From Lachnospiraceae bacterium (GTDB lineage Bacteria > Bacillota > Clostridia > Lachnospirales > Lachnospiraceae), in the NCBI GenBank assembly GCA_017399685.1, contig JAFQBM010000049.1:1-64000 (forward strand): a stretch of DNA of 64,000 nucleotides. Direction: 5' to 3'. The position numbers were made by a program, and so were the translations under genes. The notes below the pieces were generated by a model that saw only the letters and a program-made list of their open reading frames with translations, was not told the DNA's origin and made no database searches. This document shows, in pieces, positions 32,671 to 40,726 of the stretch (positions are counted from its first letter, which is position 1; each line of letters starts with the position of its first letter).

Positions 32671-33916
32671 AGAGATAATCATTCAGCACGGGCTGAAGTC
32701 CTTCCTTTGAAATATCCTGGTACATGGTTTCAAAACTTCTGCCATCGTTGATTTCAAATTGTTCATCTCCCTCAAGGTCAGCACTTTCTTTTCCGGTATA
32801 TTTACTTTCATGGTCACCAATTCCGGTAGAAACTCCGGCAGAAACCTTTGTGGCTGCAATTTTTACAATGCCGTCCCGAAAAGTTGCACTTTCTCTGGAA
32901 GAAACCGTAATCCCCACATAAGGAAGGAAAATGCGGTAAGCACAAATAATCTGGCATAACTGTTTTTCATGCACATCCAAAGGATTGATTTTATCATTGT
33001 TTACGATGGGTCTTAATCTAGGGCAGGACAAGGACAATTCTGCATGCGGATATTTTCTTTGAATATAGTAAGCATGCAGTCCCGTTGCCAATGCATCCTT
33101 TCTAAAATCCGACAACCCAAGCAATGCAGAAAATGCCACTCCACGCATACCTCCCATTAAAGCCCGTTCCTGGGCATCAAAACGATAGGGCCATACTCTT
33201 TTATGTCCCATTAAATGTAATGTTTCATATTTATCTGCATCATATGTTTCCTGAAATACCGTAACATAATCCGCTCCACATTCTCTTAAGTAACGATATT
33301 CCTCCGTATTAACTGGATAGATTTCAAGACCCACCATACGGAAATATTTTCTCGCCAGTTTACAAGCCTCGCCAATGTAATTTACATCGCTTTTGCTTCT
33401 GCTTTCACCGGTTAAAATTAAAATTTCTTCCATCCCGGAATCTGCAATGACTCTCATTTCATGTTCGATTTGTTCCATGGTAAGGCACATACGGTTTATG
33501 TGGTTATAACAGTTAAATCCACAGTAAACACAATAATTCTCGCAGTAATTGGCAATGTAAAGCGGGGTAAACAAATATACCGTGTTTCCAAAACGTTTTC
33601 TGGTTTCCATCCTTGCCCTTTGTGCCATCTGCTCTAAATAAGGTTCTGCTGCCGGCGAAAGCAATGCCTTGAAATCCTCAACGGAACATACTTCATGCTG
33701 CAATGCTGCCTCTACATCTTTTGCGGTGTAGGTGTGATAGTCATAAGAATCCATCTGTGAAATCACCTTTTCACAAATATCAGACTTTATCTGCTCCATT
33801 CCCTCCATATATTCCATATGATTGGTACGGGTGGTGGGATCAGTTTCTAACTTGTGTTTCTTCTCTAATGCTTCCTTTGAAAGATATTCCGAATCCACAA
33901 AAAATTGATTTTCCAT
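32663..33916 (-). CDS. thiH: 2-iminoacetate synthase (tyrosine lyase)
   Basis: A 417-residue radical-SAM enzyme that cleaves tyrosine to dehydroglycine for the thiazole ring. The cluster motif is CENYCVYCGF (CX3CX2C) after PLYIANY. Other ThiH features are ILILTGESRSKSDVNYI, EIYPVNTEEYRYL and the C-terminal TKVSAGVSTGIGDHE, which is close to the ThiH sequence A-x-S-x-T-x-x-G-G. The anaerobic-type thiazole route (ThiH instead of ThiO) fits a strict anaerobe. HydG is similar but would carry a C-terminal second cluster domain that is not present here. Confidence 0.93.
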   Translation of the reverse strand: MENQFFVDSEYLSKEALEKKHKLETDPTTRTNHMEYMEGMEQIKSDICEKVISQMDSYDYHTYTAKDVEAALQHEVCSVEDFKALLSPAAEPYLEQMAQRARMETRKRFGNTVYLFTPLYIANYCENYCVYCGFNCYNHINRMCLTMEQIEHEMRVIADSGMEEILILTGESRSKSDVNYIGEACKLARKYFRMVGLEIYPVNTEEYRYLRECGADYVTVFQETYDADKYETLHLMGHKRVWPYRFDAQERALMGGMRGVAFSALLGLSDFRKDALATGLHAYYIQRKYPHAELSLSCPRLRPIVNNDKINPLDVHEKQLCQIICAYRIFLPYVGITVSSRESATFRDGIVKIAATKVSAGVSTGIGDHESKYTGKESADLEGDEQFEINDGRSFETMYQDISKEGLQPVLNDYLYV

Positions 33917-34025
33917 GTTTCCTCCATTACGATACTCTCATACAGCAAAACAAAGACTCAACTTTAAAATCTTCTTAATTACTGCAAATGTTTTGACATT
34001 TCGAGTTCTCATCCAATTTTTTCAC

Positions 34026-34841
34026 TTACTCATCTCTTAAAAATCCGGTCAACGGGTCAGAGGCTGCTGCTCCACGGACAAGTACCCTGCCAAGTCCGGA
34101 TAAATACGCCTGTCTTCCTGCTTCGATGGCTTTACGGAAGGCAGATGCCATAAGAGGTAAATCCCCTGCTGTAGCCAATGCAGTATTCGCCATAATGGCT
34201 GCCGCACCCATTTCCATGGCTTCACAAGCCTGGGATGGTGCCCCGATTCCTGCATCTACAATTATTGGTAAATCGATTTCATCAATTAATATCTGAATAA
34301 ATTCTTTTGTGGTTAAGCCCTTGTTGGAACCAATAGGAGATGCCAGTGGCATAATCGAAGCTGCTCCGGCATTCACCAAATCTCTGGCAACATTCAAATC
34401 CGGATACATATATGGCATTACCACAAAACCTTCTTTTGCTAATATTTCTGTGGCTTTGATGGTTTCTGCATTGTCCGGAAGAAGATATTTCATATCTCTC
34501 ATAATTTCAATCTTAACAAAATCTCCACAGCCTAATTCCCTTGCCAGCCTTGCAATACGAACTGCTTCTTGGGCATTTCTAGCTCCAGAAGTATTTGGGA
34601 GCAAAGTAACTCCCTCCGGAATAAAGTCCAAAATATTCTCCTGTTCCTTGGTATTGGCTCTGCGGACTGCCAATGTAATAATTTCTGCCCCAGCATCCCT
34701 TACTGCTGCCTCAATCAAATGCAAAGAGTATTTCCCGGAACCAAGAATGAATCTTGAGGAAAATTTATGCCCTCCTATGGTAAGCGGGTCGTTATTTAAA
34801 GTATTGTCATTTGGGTTGTTTCTTATATTATTTTCCTGCAT
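34026..34841 (-). CDS. thiG: Thiazole synthase
   Basis: A 271-residue TIM-barrel enzyme assembling thiazole phosphate from deoxyxylulose phosphate, dehydroglycine and ThiS-thiocarboxylate. Motifs include [54 protein letters not shown], the active-site [13 protein letters not shown] and [14 protein letters not shown]. About 20 extra Asn-rich residues precede the family start; an AAGGAAG site favours the ATG at 34,841. It lies between thiF and thiH. Confidence 0.94.
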   Translation of the reverse strand: MQENNIRNNPNDNTLNNDPLTIGGHKFSSRFILGSGKYSLHLIEAAVRDAGAEIITLAVRRANTKEQENILDFIPEGVTLLPNTSGARNAQEAVRIARLARELGCGDFVKIEIMRDMKYLLPDNAETIKATEILAKEGFVVMPYMYPDLNVARDLVNAGAASIMPLASPIGSNKGLTTKEFIQILIDEIDLPIIVDAGIGAPSQACEAMEMGAAAIMANTALATAGDLPLMASAFRKAIEAGRQAYLSGLGRVLVRGAAASDPLTGFLRDE

Positions 34842-34875
34842 TTTGCTTCTATCTTCCTTTCGCTATCTCTATTAT

Positions 34876-35511
34876 TTAAGGTTCGAACTCCCCGGCAATA
34901 ATGCGTAAGACCATGTTAGCCTCCTGGGCTGCACACACCATTACTCTGGAAGAAAATAGCCCTAATCCGTCTTTAATGTCGCTTACTTCATCTCCACAAA
35001 GATACAGATGGCTTAATACTTTTCTGGTTTTTATGGTATTTGCAGAAGAAATTCCTGCCATTCCAGAGCCGGATACTACATATTTTCCCGGAAATTGCTC
35101 CAAAACACCTTCCACCAGCATTGCCTTGGCTTCTGCTTTATCAAAGGCCTCACATATAATATCTTCCTGTTCCAATAATTCTTTGATAGCATCCCTTGTT
35201 ACTTTTATAGTGGTGGTTTTTACCTGACAATAGGGTGCAATCTGTTTTAAAGTCTCTGAAAGTGCTTCTGTTTTGTATTGTCCCAACTGATGAACAAAAT
35301 ACTGCTGGCGGTTCAGATTGGTAATATCCACCTTATCAAAATCAATCAGATGTAAAGAGCCAACTCCTGCCCTAGCTAAAGCAATGGCAATATTAGAGCC
35401 TAAGCCACCTAACCCTAAAACAGCCACTTTGGCATTTTGAAACTTCGCCTGTAATTTAGCTCCATGCCGTTCTTCCAATGCCTGATACATTTCTTCTTTG
35501 CTGGGTATCAT
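34876..35511 (-). CDS. thiF: ThiS adenylyltransferase
   Basis: A 211-residue E1-like enzyme that adenylates the C-terminal glycine of ThiS. The nucleotide-binding GLGGLGSNIAIALARAGVG and the DFDKVDITNLNRQQYF motif with NLNRQ are diagnostic. The CxxC zinc pairs of MoeB/ThiF are absent, as in the short clostridial ThiF. The start at 35,511 is eight bases after GGAGG and overlaps nothing; a GTG three codons earlier overlaps thiS. The preceding thiS gene encodes the substrate. Confidence 0.92.
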   Translation of the reverse strand: MIPSKEEMYQALEERHGAKLQAKFQNAKVAVLGLGGLGSNIAIALARAGVGSLHLIDFDKVDITNLNRQQYFVHQLGQYKTEALSETLKQIAPYCQVKTTTIKVTRDAIKELLEQEDIICEAFDKAEAKAMLVEGVLEQFPGKYVVSGSGMAGISSANTIKTRKVLSHLYLCGDEVSDIKDGLGLFSSRVMVCAAQEANMVLRIIAGEFEP

Positions 35512-35512
35512 A

Positions 35513-35707
35513 TCAGCCACCTCCTACAAAGCTTACTACTTCTAATGTATCTCCATCATTTAACATGGTACTTTCATAAAGTGCCTTGGGAACGATTTCC
35601 CCATTTCTTTCGATGGCAATTCTTTTTTTATCATAATTTGTGGTTTCTAAGTATTCTAAAATCGTTTTTCCCTCTGCTTCTACCGGGATTCCATTTACTT
35701 TTATCAT
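35513..35707 (-). CDS. thiS: Sulfur carrier protein ThiS
   Basis: A 64-residue beta-grasp carrier ending in Gly-Gly(-Gly), the site of adenylation and thiocarboxylate formation. [35 protein letters not shown] is the typical C-terminal half. It is followed at once by thiF, its activating enzyme. The terminal sequence has three Gly. Confidence 0.93.
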   Translation of the reverse strand: MIKVNGIPVEAEGKTILEYLETTNYDKKRIAIERNGEIVPKALYESTMLNDGDTLEVVSFVGGG

Positions 35708-35811
35708 TGCTGCCTCCTTTTAATTTTCTTAAATAGGCGTTTGTGAAACTATAATATTTTATACGAAAGTGATGTCATCACTCAACATATGTTTTGATAG
35801 TTTGTAATTAC

Positions 35812-36597
35812 CTACTTTTCAAAAACAAATGCATGGTTCATTGGTCCGCTGCCTTTTCCTAGATCCAACATTGCCCGTAACGCTCCAGAAATATATTCTT
35901 TCGCATTCTCTACGGACTGTTCCAGGGAATATCCTTTTGCCAGATTAGAAGCTATGGCACTGGATAGGGTACAGCCGGTTCCATGGGTATTCGGATTATC
36001 AATTCGTTTTCCGTTAAACCAACGAAAAGTACCTTTTTGATACAATAAGTCATTGGCATGATTTATCTGATGTCCGCCTTTACAAAGTACAGCACAGCCA
36101 TAGGTTTCATAAATAATTTTTGCCGCCTGAATCATGTCTTCTTCGGATTCTACGCTGATTCCAGCCAATACTTCAGCCTCCGGTATATTGGGAGTAATCA
36201 CTGTTGCCAAAGGAAACAATTCTTTTTTTAGGATTTCTATTGCATTGTCACTGATTAGTTTTGCCCCGCTGGTTGCCACCATGACTGGGTCTATCACGAT
36301 ATTTCCTGCGCGATACTCCTTTAATTTTTTACCAATCATTTCAATCAGTATTTTTGAGGACACCATTCCGGTCTTTATCGCATCAGGATAAATATCGGTA
36401 AAAATACAATCAAGCTGTTCTTCTAAGAATTCCGGCGTTACCTCCATAATGCTTTTTACTCCCAAGGTGTTTTGTGCTGTCAGTGCGGTGATGGCACTCA
36501 TGGCATAAACACCGTTGGCGGTCATGGTTTTTATATCTGCCTGAATGCCAGCTCCTCCACTGGAATCACTACCGGCTATGGTTAATGCTGTTTTCAA
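35812..36597 (-). CDS. thiD: Hydroxymethylpyrimidine/phosphomethylpyrimidine kinase
   Basis: A 261-residue ribokinase-fold enzyme that phosphorylates HMP and HMP-P. Motifs are TIAGSDSSGGAGIQADIKT at the start, ALTAQNT, DPVMVATSGAKL, TPNIPEAE and the anion hole GTGCTLSSAIASNLAKG. It is the first gene of the operon after the TPP riboswitch. A gap of 104 bases separates it from thiS, with a short GTGATGTCATCAC palindrome but no terminator. Confidence 0.95.
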   Translation of the reverse strand: MKTALTIAGSDSSGGAGIQADIKTMTANGVYAMSAITALTAQNTLGVKSIMEVTPEFLEEQLDCIFTDIYPDAIKTGMVSSKILIEMIGKKLKEYRAGNIVIDPVMVATSGAKLISDNAIEILKKELFPLATVITPNIPEAEVLAGISVESEEDMIQAAKIIYETYGCAVLCKGGHQINHANDLLYQKGTFRWFNGKRIDNPNTHGTGCTLSSAIASNLAKGYSLEQSVENAKEYISGALRAMLDLGKGSGPMNHAFVFEK

Positions 36598-36682
36598 AAT
36601 TTTTTCCTCCTGTTTCTGTCATCTCATACGAAAAAGAACGAGTTAAGAAAGTAAGGCAACTTCCACTATTTTGCTACTATGA

Positions 36683-36720
36683 AAAAAAGCTAAAATGAAC
36701 GAATTCACTTTAGCTTTTCC
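36683..36720 (-). terminator. TPP riboswitch expression-platform terminator
   Basis: On the minus strand, AAAAGCTAAAGTGAA pairs with TTCATTTTAGCTTTTTTT, with a T-run. It lies between the aptamer and thiD. Confidence 0.8.
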
Positions 36721-36837
36721 CTGTTTTATATTGAACAAATCAAGGCACCCGTTTTCAGGTACCAAAATCATTCTTCCCCGCGAAATATAAGAATGCCTCT
36801 GGCATTCCACTGCGAGTTACGTGTATCACGCGTTCCA

Positions 36838-36921
36838 TATTTCCCTACGTTGGCATTATCCAAATCAGGTCACAGGTTTAAAGCATCCGCTTACTCTCAG
36901 CCCATCTACATGAGCACCCTT
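36838..36921 (-). promoter_or_regulatory. TPP riboswitch (THI element)
   Basis: On the minus strand, the conserved blocks GGGTGC, GGGCTGAGAGTAA, ACCTGTGACCTGAT and TTGGATAATGCCAACG followed by TAGGGAA are all present in order. Binding of thiamin pyrophosphate would favour the downstream terminator and shut the thi operon. A promoter (TTGCAT 36,952-36,957, TATACT 36,930-36,935, 16 bp) precedes it. Confidence 0.96.
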
Positions 36922-37004
36922 TTTTTCTAAGTATAACACGTCTTTCGAATAATGCAAGAAATTTTCTTTCCAAAATAATTGAAATATCTTAAATGTAATT
37001 TTAT

Positions 37005-37208
37005 TATAATAACATAAGTGGAAAGCACCCACTCCAAAGTGGATGCTCCCAGCGGGTTTTTTACCTCTTAATTAAGAGGCACCTCCCCTGTTTGCCGGCA
37101 AGAGAGGCATTTTTATTTTCGCTTATTTCTCTTATCGAGAAAGGTAAGCAATGCTATAATTAAGCCACCAAAGAATGTCAATAAAGACAATATTCCTAAG
37201 AAAACCAT
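37005..37208. repeat. Direct repeat, copy 1 (toxin/antisense cassette)
   Basis: About 195 bases nearly identical to 38,251-38,456 in the same orientation, starting at TAAGTGGAAAGCACC and ending at GAAAACCAT. It contains an antisense promoter, an antisense terminator and a small membrane-peptide ORF. The two copies bracket the methyltransferase gene. Confidence 0.85.
37017..37118 (+). ncRNA. Predicted antisense RNA, copy 1
   Basis: TTGAAA (36,979-36,984) and TATAAT (37,005-37,010) lie upstream with a long 20-bp spacer. The transcript would contain the hairpin around GGAAAGCACCCACTCCAAAGTGG and end at an imperfect GC-rich hairpin followed by TTTTTATTTT, which is the 3' end of the toxin ORF on the other strand. 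Confidence 0.5.
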
Positions 37209-37211
37209 CAT
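37113..37211 (-). CDS. Holin-like toxin peptide, copy 1 (32 aa, leaderless)
   Basis: A 32-residue peptide (MMVFLGILSLLTFFGGLIIA at the start, then LLTFLDKRNKRK) differing from copy 2 by one substitution and a shorter N-terminus. It has no SD and no own promoter: its ATG follows the methyltransferase stop by nine bases. It may therefore be silent, or translated only by read-through of the methyltransferase mRNA. The membrane helix plus basic tail is the Hol_Tox/TxpA-like pattern. Confidence 0.55.
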   Translation of the reverse strand: MMVFLGILSLLTFFGGLIIALLTFLDKRNKRK

Positions 37212-37220
37212 TGAAACTTA

Positions 37221-38015
37221 TTATTTCTTTACCTTTAATTCAGCAAATGCACCATAATGTAACACTTCGAAAGATTCCGGTGCAATTTTATTTAAAAGAC
37301 TGACATGTTCCTGCTCCCAATTTGATAGTTCTTCGGCACTTAGTGATGCTCCAACTCCTCTGCAGGCTTTCATTCGTCCATGCCAGGTTTCTCTTGTAAA
37401 TGGCACCAACACTTCAAATTCTTCCTGTTCTACCATCTCAAAATATTCATATACTACATCCGGAATGCCAATTGGCTTTTTCACTTCTCTTGCTCCGGAC
37501 CAGTCAGGACTATATTTTAAAACCAGCTCTTCACTGGCACCGGCAATTTTATCTTCAAAAGGCAGCCATGCCATATATAAAATCAAAAGTTTTCCGTCTT
37601 TTTTCAGAATATCTGAAAGTACAGGCATTAATTTAGGATGGTCAAAATACCAAAAACATTGACAGGCTGTTACCACATCAAAGGTGTCTCTTGGAAAACT
37701 GATATCTTCTGTCGCAGTAACATAATATTCAATCTCCATATTCTTTTGTTCTGTGAGTATTCTCGCCTGCTCAATCTGTTCCTTAGAAATATCTGTTCCA
37801 ATCCATTTCGCCCCATACTTGTATAGATTTCTCGGAAGTACTCCTGTGCCAGTACCTAAATCTAATACTTTCTGGTCTTTTATGCATAATCCTCTGTCTA
37901 CAATCTTTTTATAAAATAGTTCAGGATAAATGTCCCTGTATTTTGCATATTCCCTGGAAGTTCGCCCCCAATCAAACGCCTTCCCTGCATCAATTCTATT
38001 ATCTCTAATCTCCAT
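37221..38015 (-). CDS. Class I SAM-dependent methyltransferase
   Basis: A 264-residue methyltransferase of the UbiE/Methyltransf_11 group. Motif I is VLDLGTGTGVLPRNL (about residue 50), with GTDISKEQIEQAR as motif II, DVVTACQCFWYFDH as motif IV and LLILYMAWLPFE following. The first 15 residues contain FDWGRTSREYAKYRDIYPELFY, a common opening of clostridial small-molecule methyltransferases. The substrate is unknown. It lies between two direct copies of a toxin/antisense cassette, which suggests it was captured with, or inserted into, that locus. Confidence 0.88.
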   Translation of the reverse strand: MEIRDNRIDAGKAFDWGRTSREYAKYRDIYPELFYKKIVDRGLCIKDQKVLDLGTGTGVLPRNLYKYGAKWIGTDISKEQIEQARILTEQKNMEIEYYVTATEDISFPRDTFDVVTACQCFWYFDHPKLMPVLSDILKKDGKLLILYMAWLPFEDKIAGASEELVLKYSPDWSGAREVKKPIGIPDVVYEYFEMVEQEEFEVLVPFTRETWHGRMKACRGVGASLSAEELSNWEQEHVSLLNKIAPESFEVLHYGAFAELKVKK

Positions 38016-38039
38016 TCCATCTTACCTCTAAAAAATATG

Positions 38040-38165
38040 TATCTGTTCACACATAAGCAATAACATATTGGTTTCTGTATGCAAAAATTCGCTTCACGAA
38101 ACTTAAAACCAACCCTTGAATCATACTATTACGTAACCTAACCGCATGTATCAGCTAACTGTATG
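38040..38165. repeat. Intergenic palindromic repeat, copy B (degenerate, inverted)
   Basis: On the minus strand it follows copy A (5,100-5,245) through GGTTACGTAATAGTATGATTCA, TTGGTTT, TTCGTGAAGCGAATTTTTGCAT and CAGAAACCAATATGTTA. The palindromes are partly decayed. No protein is encoded. Confidence 0.65.
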
Positions 38166-38250
38166 GACGGTAACAAAATTTTCATCTTAAAATATCATTT
38201 TTATCATTTTTATTTTAAATATACTTGCAATATGTCAATTACAATGTTAT

Positions 38251-38456
38251 TATACTTATATAAGTGGAAAGCACCCACTCCAAAGTGGATGCTCCCAGCG
38301 AAGGTTTATTTACCTCTTACCAAGAGGTGCCTCCCCTGTTGGCCGACAGGAGAGGCATTTTTATTTTCGCTTATTTCTCTTATCGAGAAAGGTAAGCAAT
38401 GCTATGATTAAGCCGCCAAAGGATGTCAATAAAGACAATATTCCTAAGAAAACCAT
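38251..38456. repeat. Direct repeat, copy 2 (toxin/antisense cassette)
   Basis: The intact copy of the cassette at 37,005-37,208. Most differences lie in the middle, around the antisense terminator, and some are compensatory. Confidence 0.85.
38263..38366 (+). ncRNA. Predicted antisense antitoxin RNA, copy 2
   Basis: TTGCAA (38,225-38,230) and TATACT (38,251-38,256) at the same 20-bp spacing as copy 1. The transcript ends at a near-perfect terminator GCCTCCCCTGT-TGGCCG-ACAGGAGAGGC followed by ATTTTTATTTT. It overlaps the 3' end of the toxin mRNA. Confidence 0.6.
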
Positions 38457-38477
38457 AATAGTTTTATATGCTGTCAT
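38361..38477 (-). CDS. Holin-like type I toxin peptide, copy 2 (38 aa)
   Basis: A 38-residue peptide starting MTAYKTIMVFLG with a GGAGG site eight bases upstream. A hydrophobic span (LSLLTSFGGLIIALLTFL) is followed by the basic tail DKRNKRK. The upstream leader is GC-rich and strongly folded, and a convergent antisense RNA overlaps the 3' end. All three features match type I toxins of the TxpA/Hol_Tox kind. This copy appears intact, in contrast to copy 1 at 37.1 kb. Confidence 0.75.
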   Translation of the reverse strand: MTAYKTIMVFLGILSLLTSFGGLIIALLTFLDKRNKRK

Positions 38478-38555
38478 AAACATCACCTCCCTCTTATGTA
38501 TTCTGGCGAACCAGTTTCAAAACCGGGAGGCTACCTTCTACGCTCCGCTCCGGTC

Positions 38556-38590
38556 GGCGCTGAACAAGCGTCCCCCGGACGCTTAGCGCC
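38556..38590 (-). other. GC-rich leader hairpin of toxin copy 2
   Basis: On the minus strand, GGCGCT-AAGCGTCC-GGG-GGACGCTT-GTTC-AGCGCC forms a 14-bp stem. The surrounding 100 bases are far richer in G+C than the rest of the window. A TGn-extended -10 box (TGATACAAT, TACAAT at 38,617-38,622) sits upstream, which would give a leader of about 130 nt. Confidence 0.6.
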
Positions 38591-38811
38591 CTGTCATGGG
38601 TACTTTCCGTAACGATATTGTATCACACATGCAGCCAAAAAAACAACACTTTTTTTCATTTTGCTTTTTGCAAATATGACATTTCAAAAAGCAGCCATTA
38701 CGGCTGCCTTCCTTAAAATTTTCTTCTACATTTATGCACTGTTCCTATTACTGATATAAAATTGAACATACTTAAGCACTAACCGAATTACTGGAATAAA
38801 GTTGATAATAT

Positions 38812-40725
38812 TTACGCACCAATGGAATTACCGGTATAAAGCTGGTAATACTTACCTTTTTCTTCCAGTAATTCTTCATGGGTTCCTCGTTCAATGATTC
38901 TTCCTTGTTCTAATACCATGATACAATCGGAATTCTTAACAGTGGAAAGTCTATGGGCGATTACGAAAGTGGTTCTTCCGTGCATTAACTTATCCATACC
39001 TTCCTGTACAATTCGCTCTGTTCTGGTATCGATGGAAGAAGTGGCTTCATCCAGAATCAATACCGGTGGGTCTGCAATGGCTGCACGGGCAATGGCAAGC
39101 AACTGTCTTTGTCCCTGGCTTAAGTTTGCACCATCTCCTACCAGCATGGTATCGTATCCATCTGGAAGCTTACGAATAAAACTATCTGCATTGGCAAGTT
39201 TTGCTGCTGCGATAATTTCTTCTTCCGTAGCATCCAATTTACCAAAACGGATATTATCCTTAATGGTTCCTGTAAACAAGTGGGTATCCTGAAGAACGAT
39301 ACCTAAAGAACGACGAAGGTCACTCTTTTTAATTTTGTTAATATTGATTCCATCATAACGGATTTTACCATCTTGAATATCATAAAAACGATTGATTAAG
39401 TTCGTAATGGTAGTCTTTCCTGCACCTGTCGAACCTACGAAAGCAATCTTCTGTCCTGGTGTGGCAAATAATTTTACATCATGTAACACAATCTTTTCAT
39501 CGTTGTAACCAAAATCCACGCCATCAAATACCACATCACCCAGAAGTTCCACATAATCCACACTTCCATCTGCCTGATGTACGTGTTTCCATGCCCATCT
39601 TCCTGTCCTTTCCTTGGTTTCTGTCAGCTTTCCATCTACTTCCTTGGCATTTACCAAAGTTACATATCCTTCATCTACTTCTACCTCGGCATCCATCAGC
39701 TTAAAGATTCGGTCCGCTCCTGCTAATGCCATTACTACGGCATTAAACTGTTGGGATACCTGATTGATTGGCATACTGAAACTTTTATTTAAAGCTAAGA
39801 AACTTGCCAATCCTCCAAGGGTTAAACTACTGTTTCCGGAAAGCGCTAAAAGTCCACCTACAATGGCACAAAGAAGATAACTTAAATTTCCTAACTGTCC
39901 ATTTACCGGTCCCATGACATTTACGAATTTATTGGCACGGTTTGCACATTCACATAACTTATCGTTTAATTCCTTAAATCTTTCTTTACTTTCTTCTTCA
40001 TGACAAAATACTTTTACTACTTTTTGTCCGTTCATCATTTCTTCAATGTAGCCATTTACTGCACCAAGGTTCGTTTGCTGTTCCACAAAATACCGGCTGC
40101 TTTTTCCTACAATGAATTTTGCAGCAATGAACATAATCACTACCATGATTAAAGTTACTCCTGTAAGTGGAAGGCTGAGAAAACACATGCTGACAAAAAC
40201 ACCAACTATGGTTACTGCACTGTTAATCATCTGTGGAATACTTTGACTAAGCATTTGTCTTAAAGTATCAATATCATTGGTATACACTGACATGATATCT
40301 CCATGGGCATGGGTGTCAAAATACTTAATTGGAAGCTTTTGCATATGCTCAAACAATTCGTTACGAATCTGTTTTAAGGTTCCTTGAGTAACAATAACCA
40401 TAATTTTCGCATATGCGTAAGTAGATGCCGCACCTATCAGATAAAACACAGCTACTTTTCCAATTGCCTTTGCTAAAGGGCCAAAGTCAGGATTATCTGT
40501 TAATAAAAACGGCGTAATATAATCGTCAATCAGATTTTTAGTGAAAAGCATACCTTGTAAACTGGCAAACACACCTAATAAAATTCCAATTAACACTATG
40601 ACACAATGCACTTTATAATAACGAAACACATACTTCATTACCCTTACAAATAATTTCCCAGGGTTTTCAATTTTCGGTTTTGGTCCTCGTGGTCCTCTTG
40701 AACCTGGTCCCATTGGTCCTGCCAT
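38812..40725 (-). CDS. ABC exporter half-transporter (heterodimer subunit B)
   Basis: A 637-residue fused membrane domain and ATPase. The start is the ATG at 40,725 with GGAGG nine bases upstream; the open frame extends further but overlaps the preceding gene. The N-terminus is Gly/Pro/Arg-rich (MAGPMGPGSRGPRGPKPK). Six helices follow, then an NBD with Walker A GSTGAGKTT, signature LSQGQRQLLAIARA and Walker B VLILDEATSSID. Residues Asp-Glu-Ala show a canonical catalytic Glu. Together with the upstream gene it forms a multidrug-type heterodimer (LmrCD/BmrCD/EfrAB class) under a MarR regulator. Confidence 0.9.
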   Translation of the reverse strand: MAGPMGPGSRGPRGPKPKIENPGKLFVRVMKYVFRYYKVHCVIVLIGILLGVFASLQGMLFTKNLIDDYITPFLLTDNPDFGPLAKAIGKVAVFYLIGAASTYAYAKIMVIVTQGTLKQIRNELFEHMQKLPIKYFDTHAHGDIMSVYTNDIDTLRQMLSQSIPQMINSAVTIVGVFVSMCFLSLPLTGVTLIMVVIMFIAAKFIVGKSSRYFVEQQTNLGAVNGYIEEMMNGQKVVKVFCHEEESKERFKELNDKLCECANRANKFVNVMGPVNGQLGNLSYLLCAIVGGLLALSGNSSLTLGGLASFLALNKSFSMPINQVSQQFNAVVMALAGADRIFKLMDAEVEVDEGYVTLVNAKEVDGKLTETKERTGRWAWKHVHQADGSVDYVELLGDVVFDGVDFGYNDEKIVLHDVKLFATPGQKIAFVGSTGAGKTTITNLINRFYDIQDGKIRYDGININKIKKSDLRRSLGIVLQDTHLFTGTIKDNIRFGKLDATEEEIIAAAKLANADSFIRKLPDGYDTMLVGDGANLSQGQRQLLAIARAAIADPPVLILDEATSSIDTRTERIVQEGMDKLMHGRTTFVIAHRLSTVKNSDCIMVLEQGRIIERGTHEELLEEKGKYYQLYTGNSIGA

Positions 40726-40726
40726 A

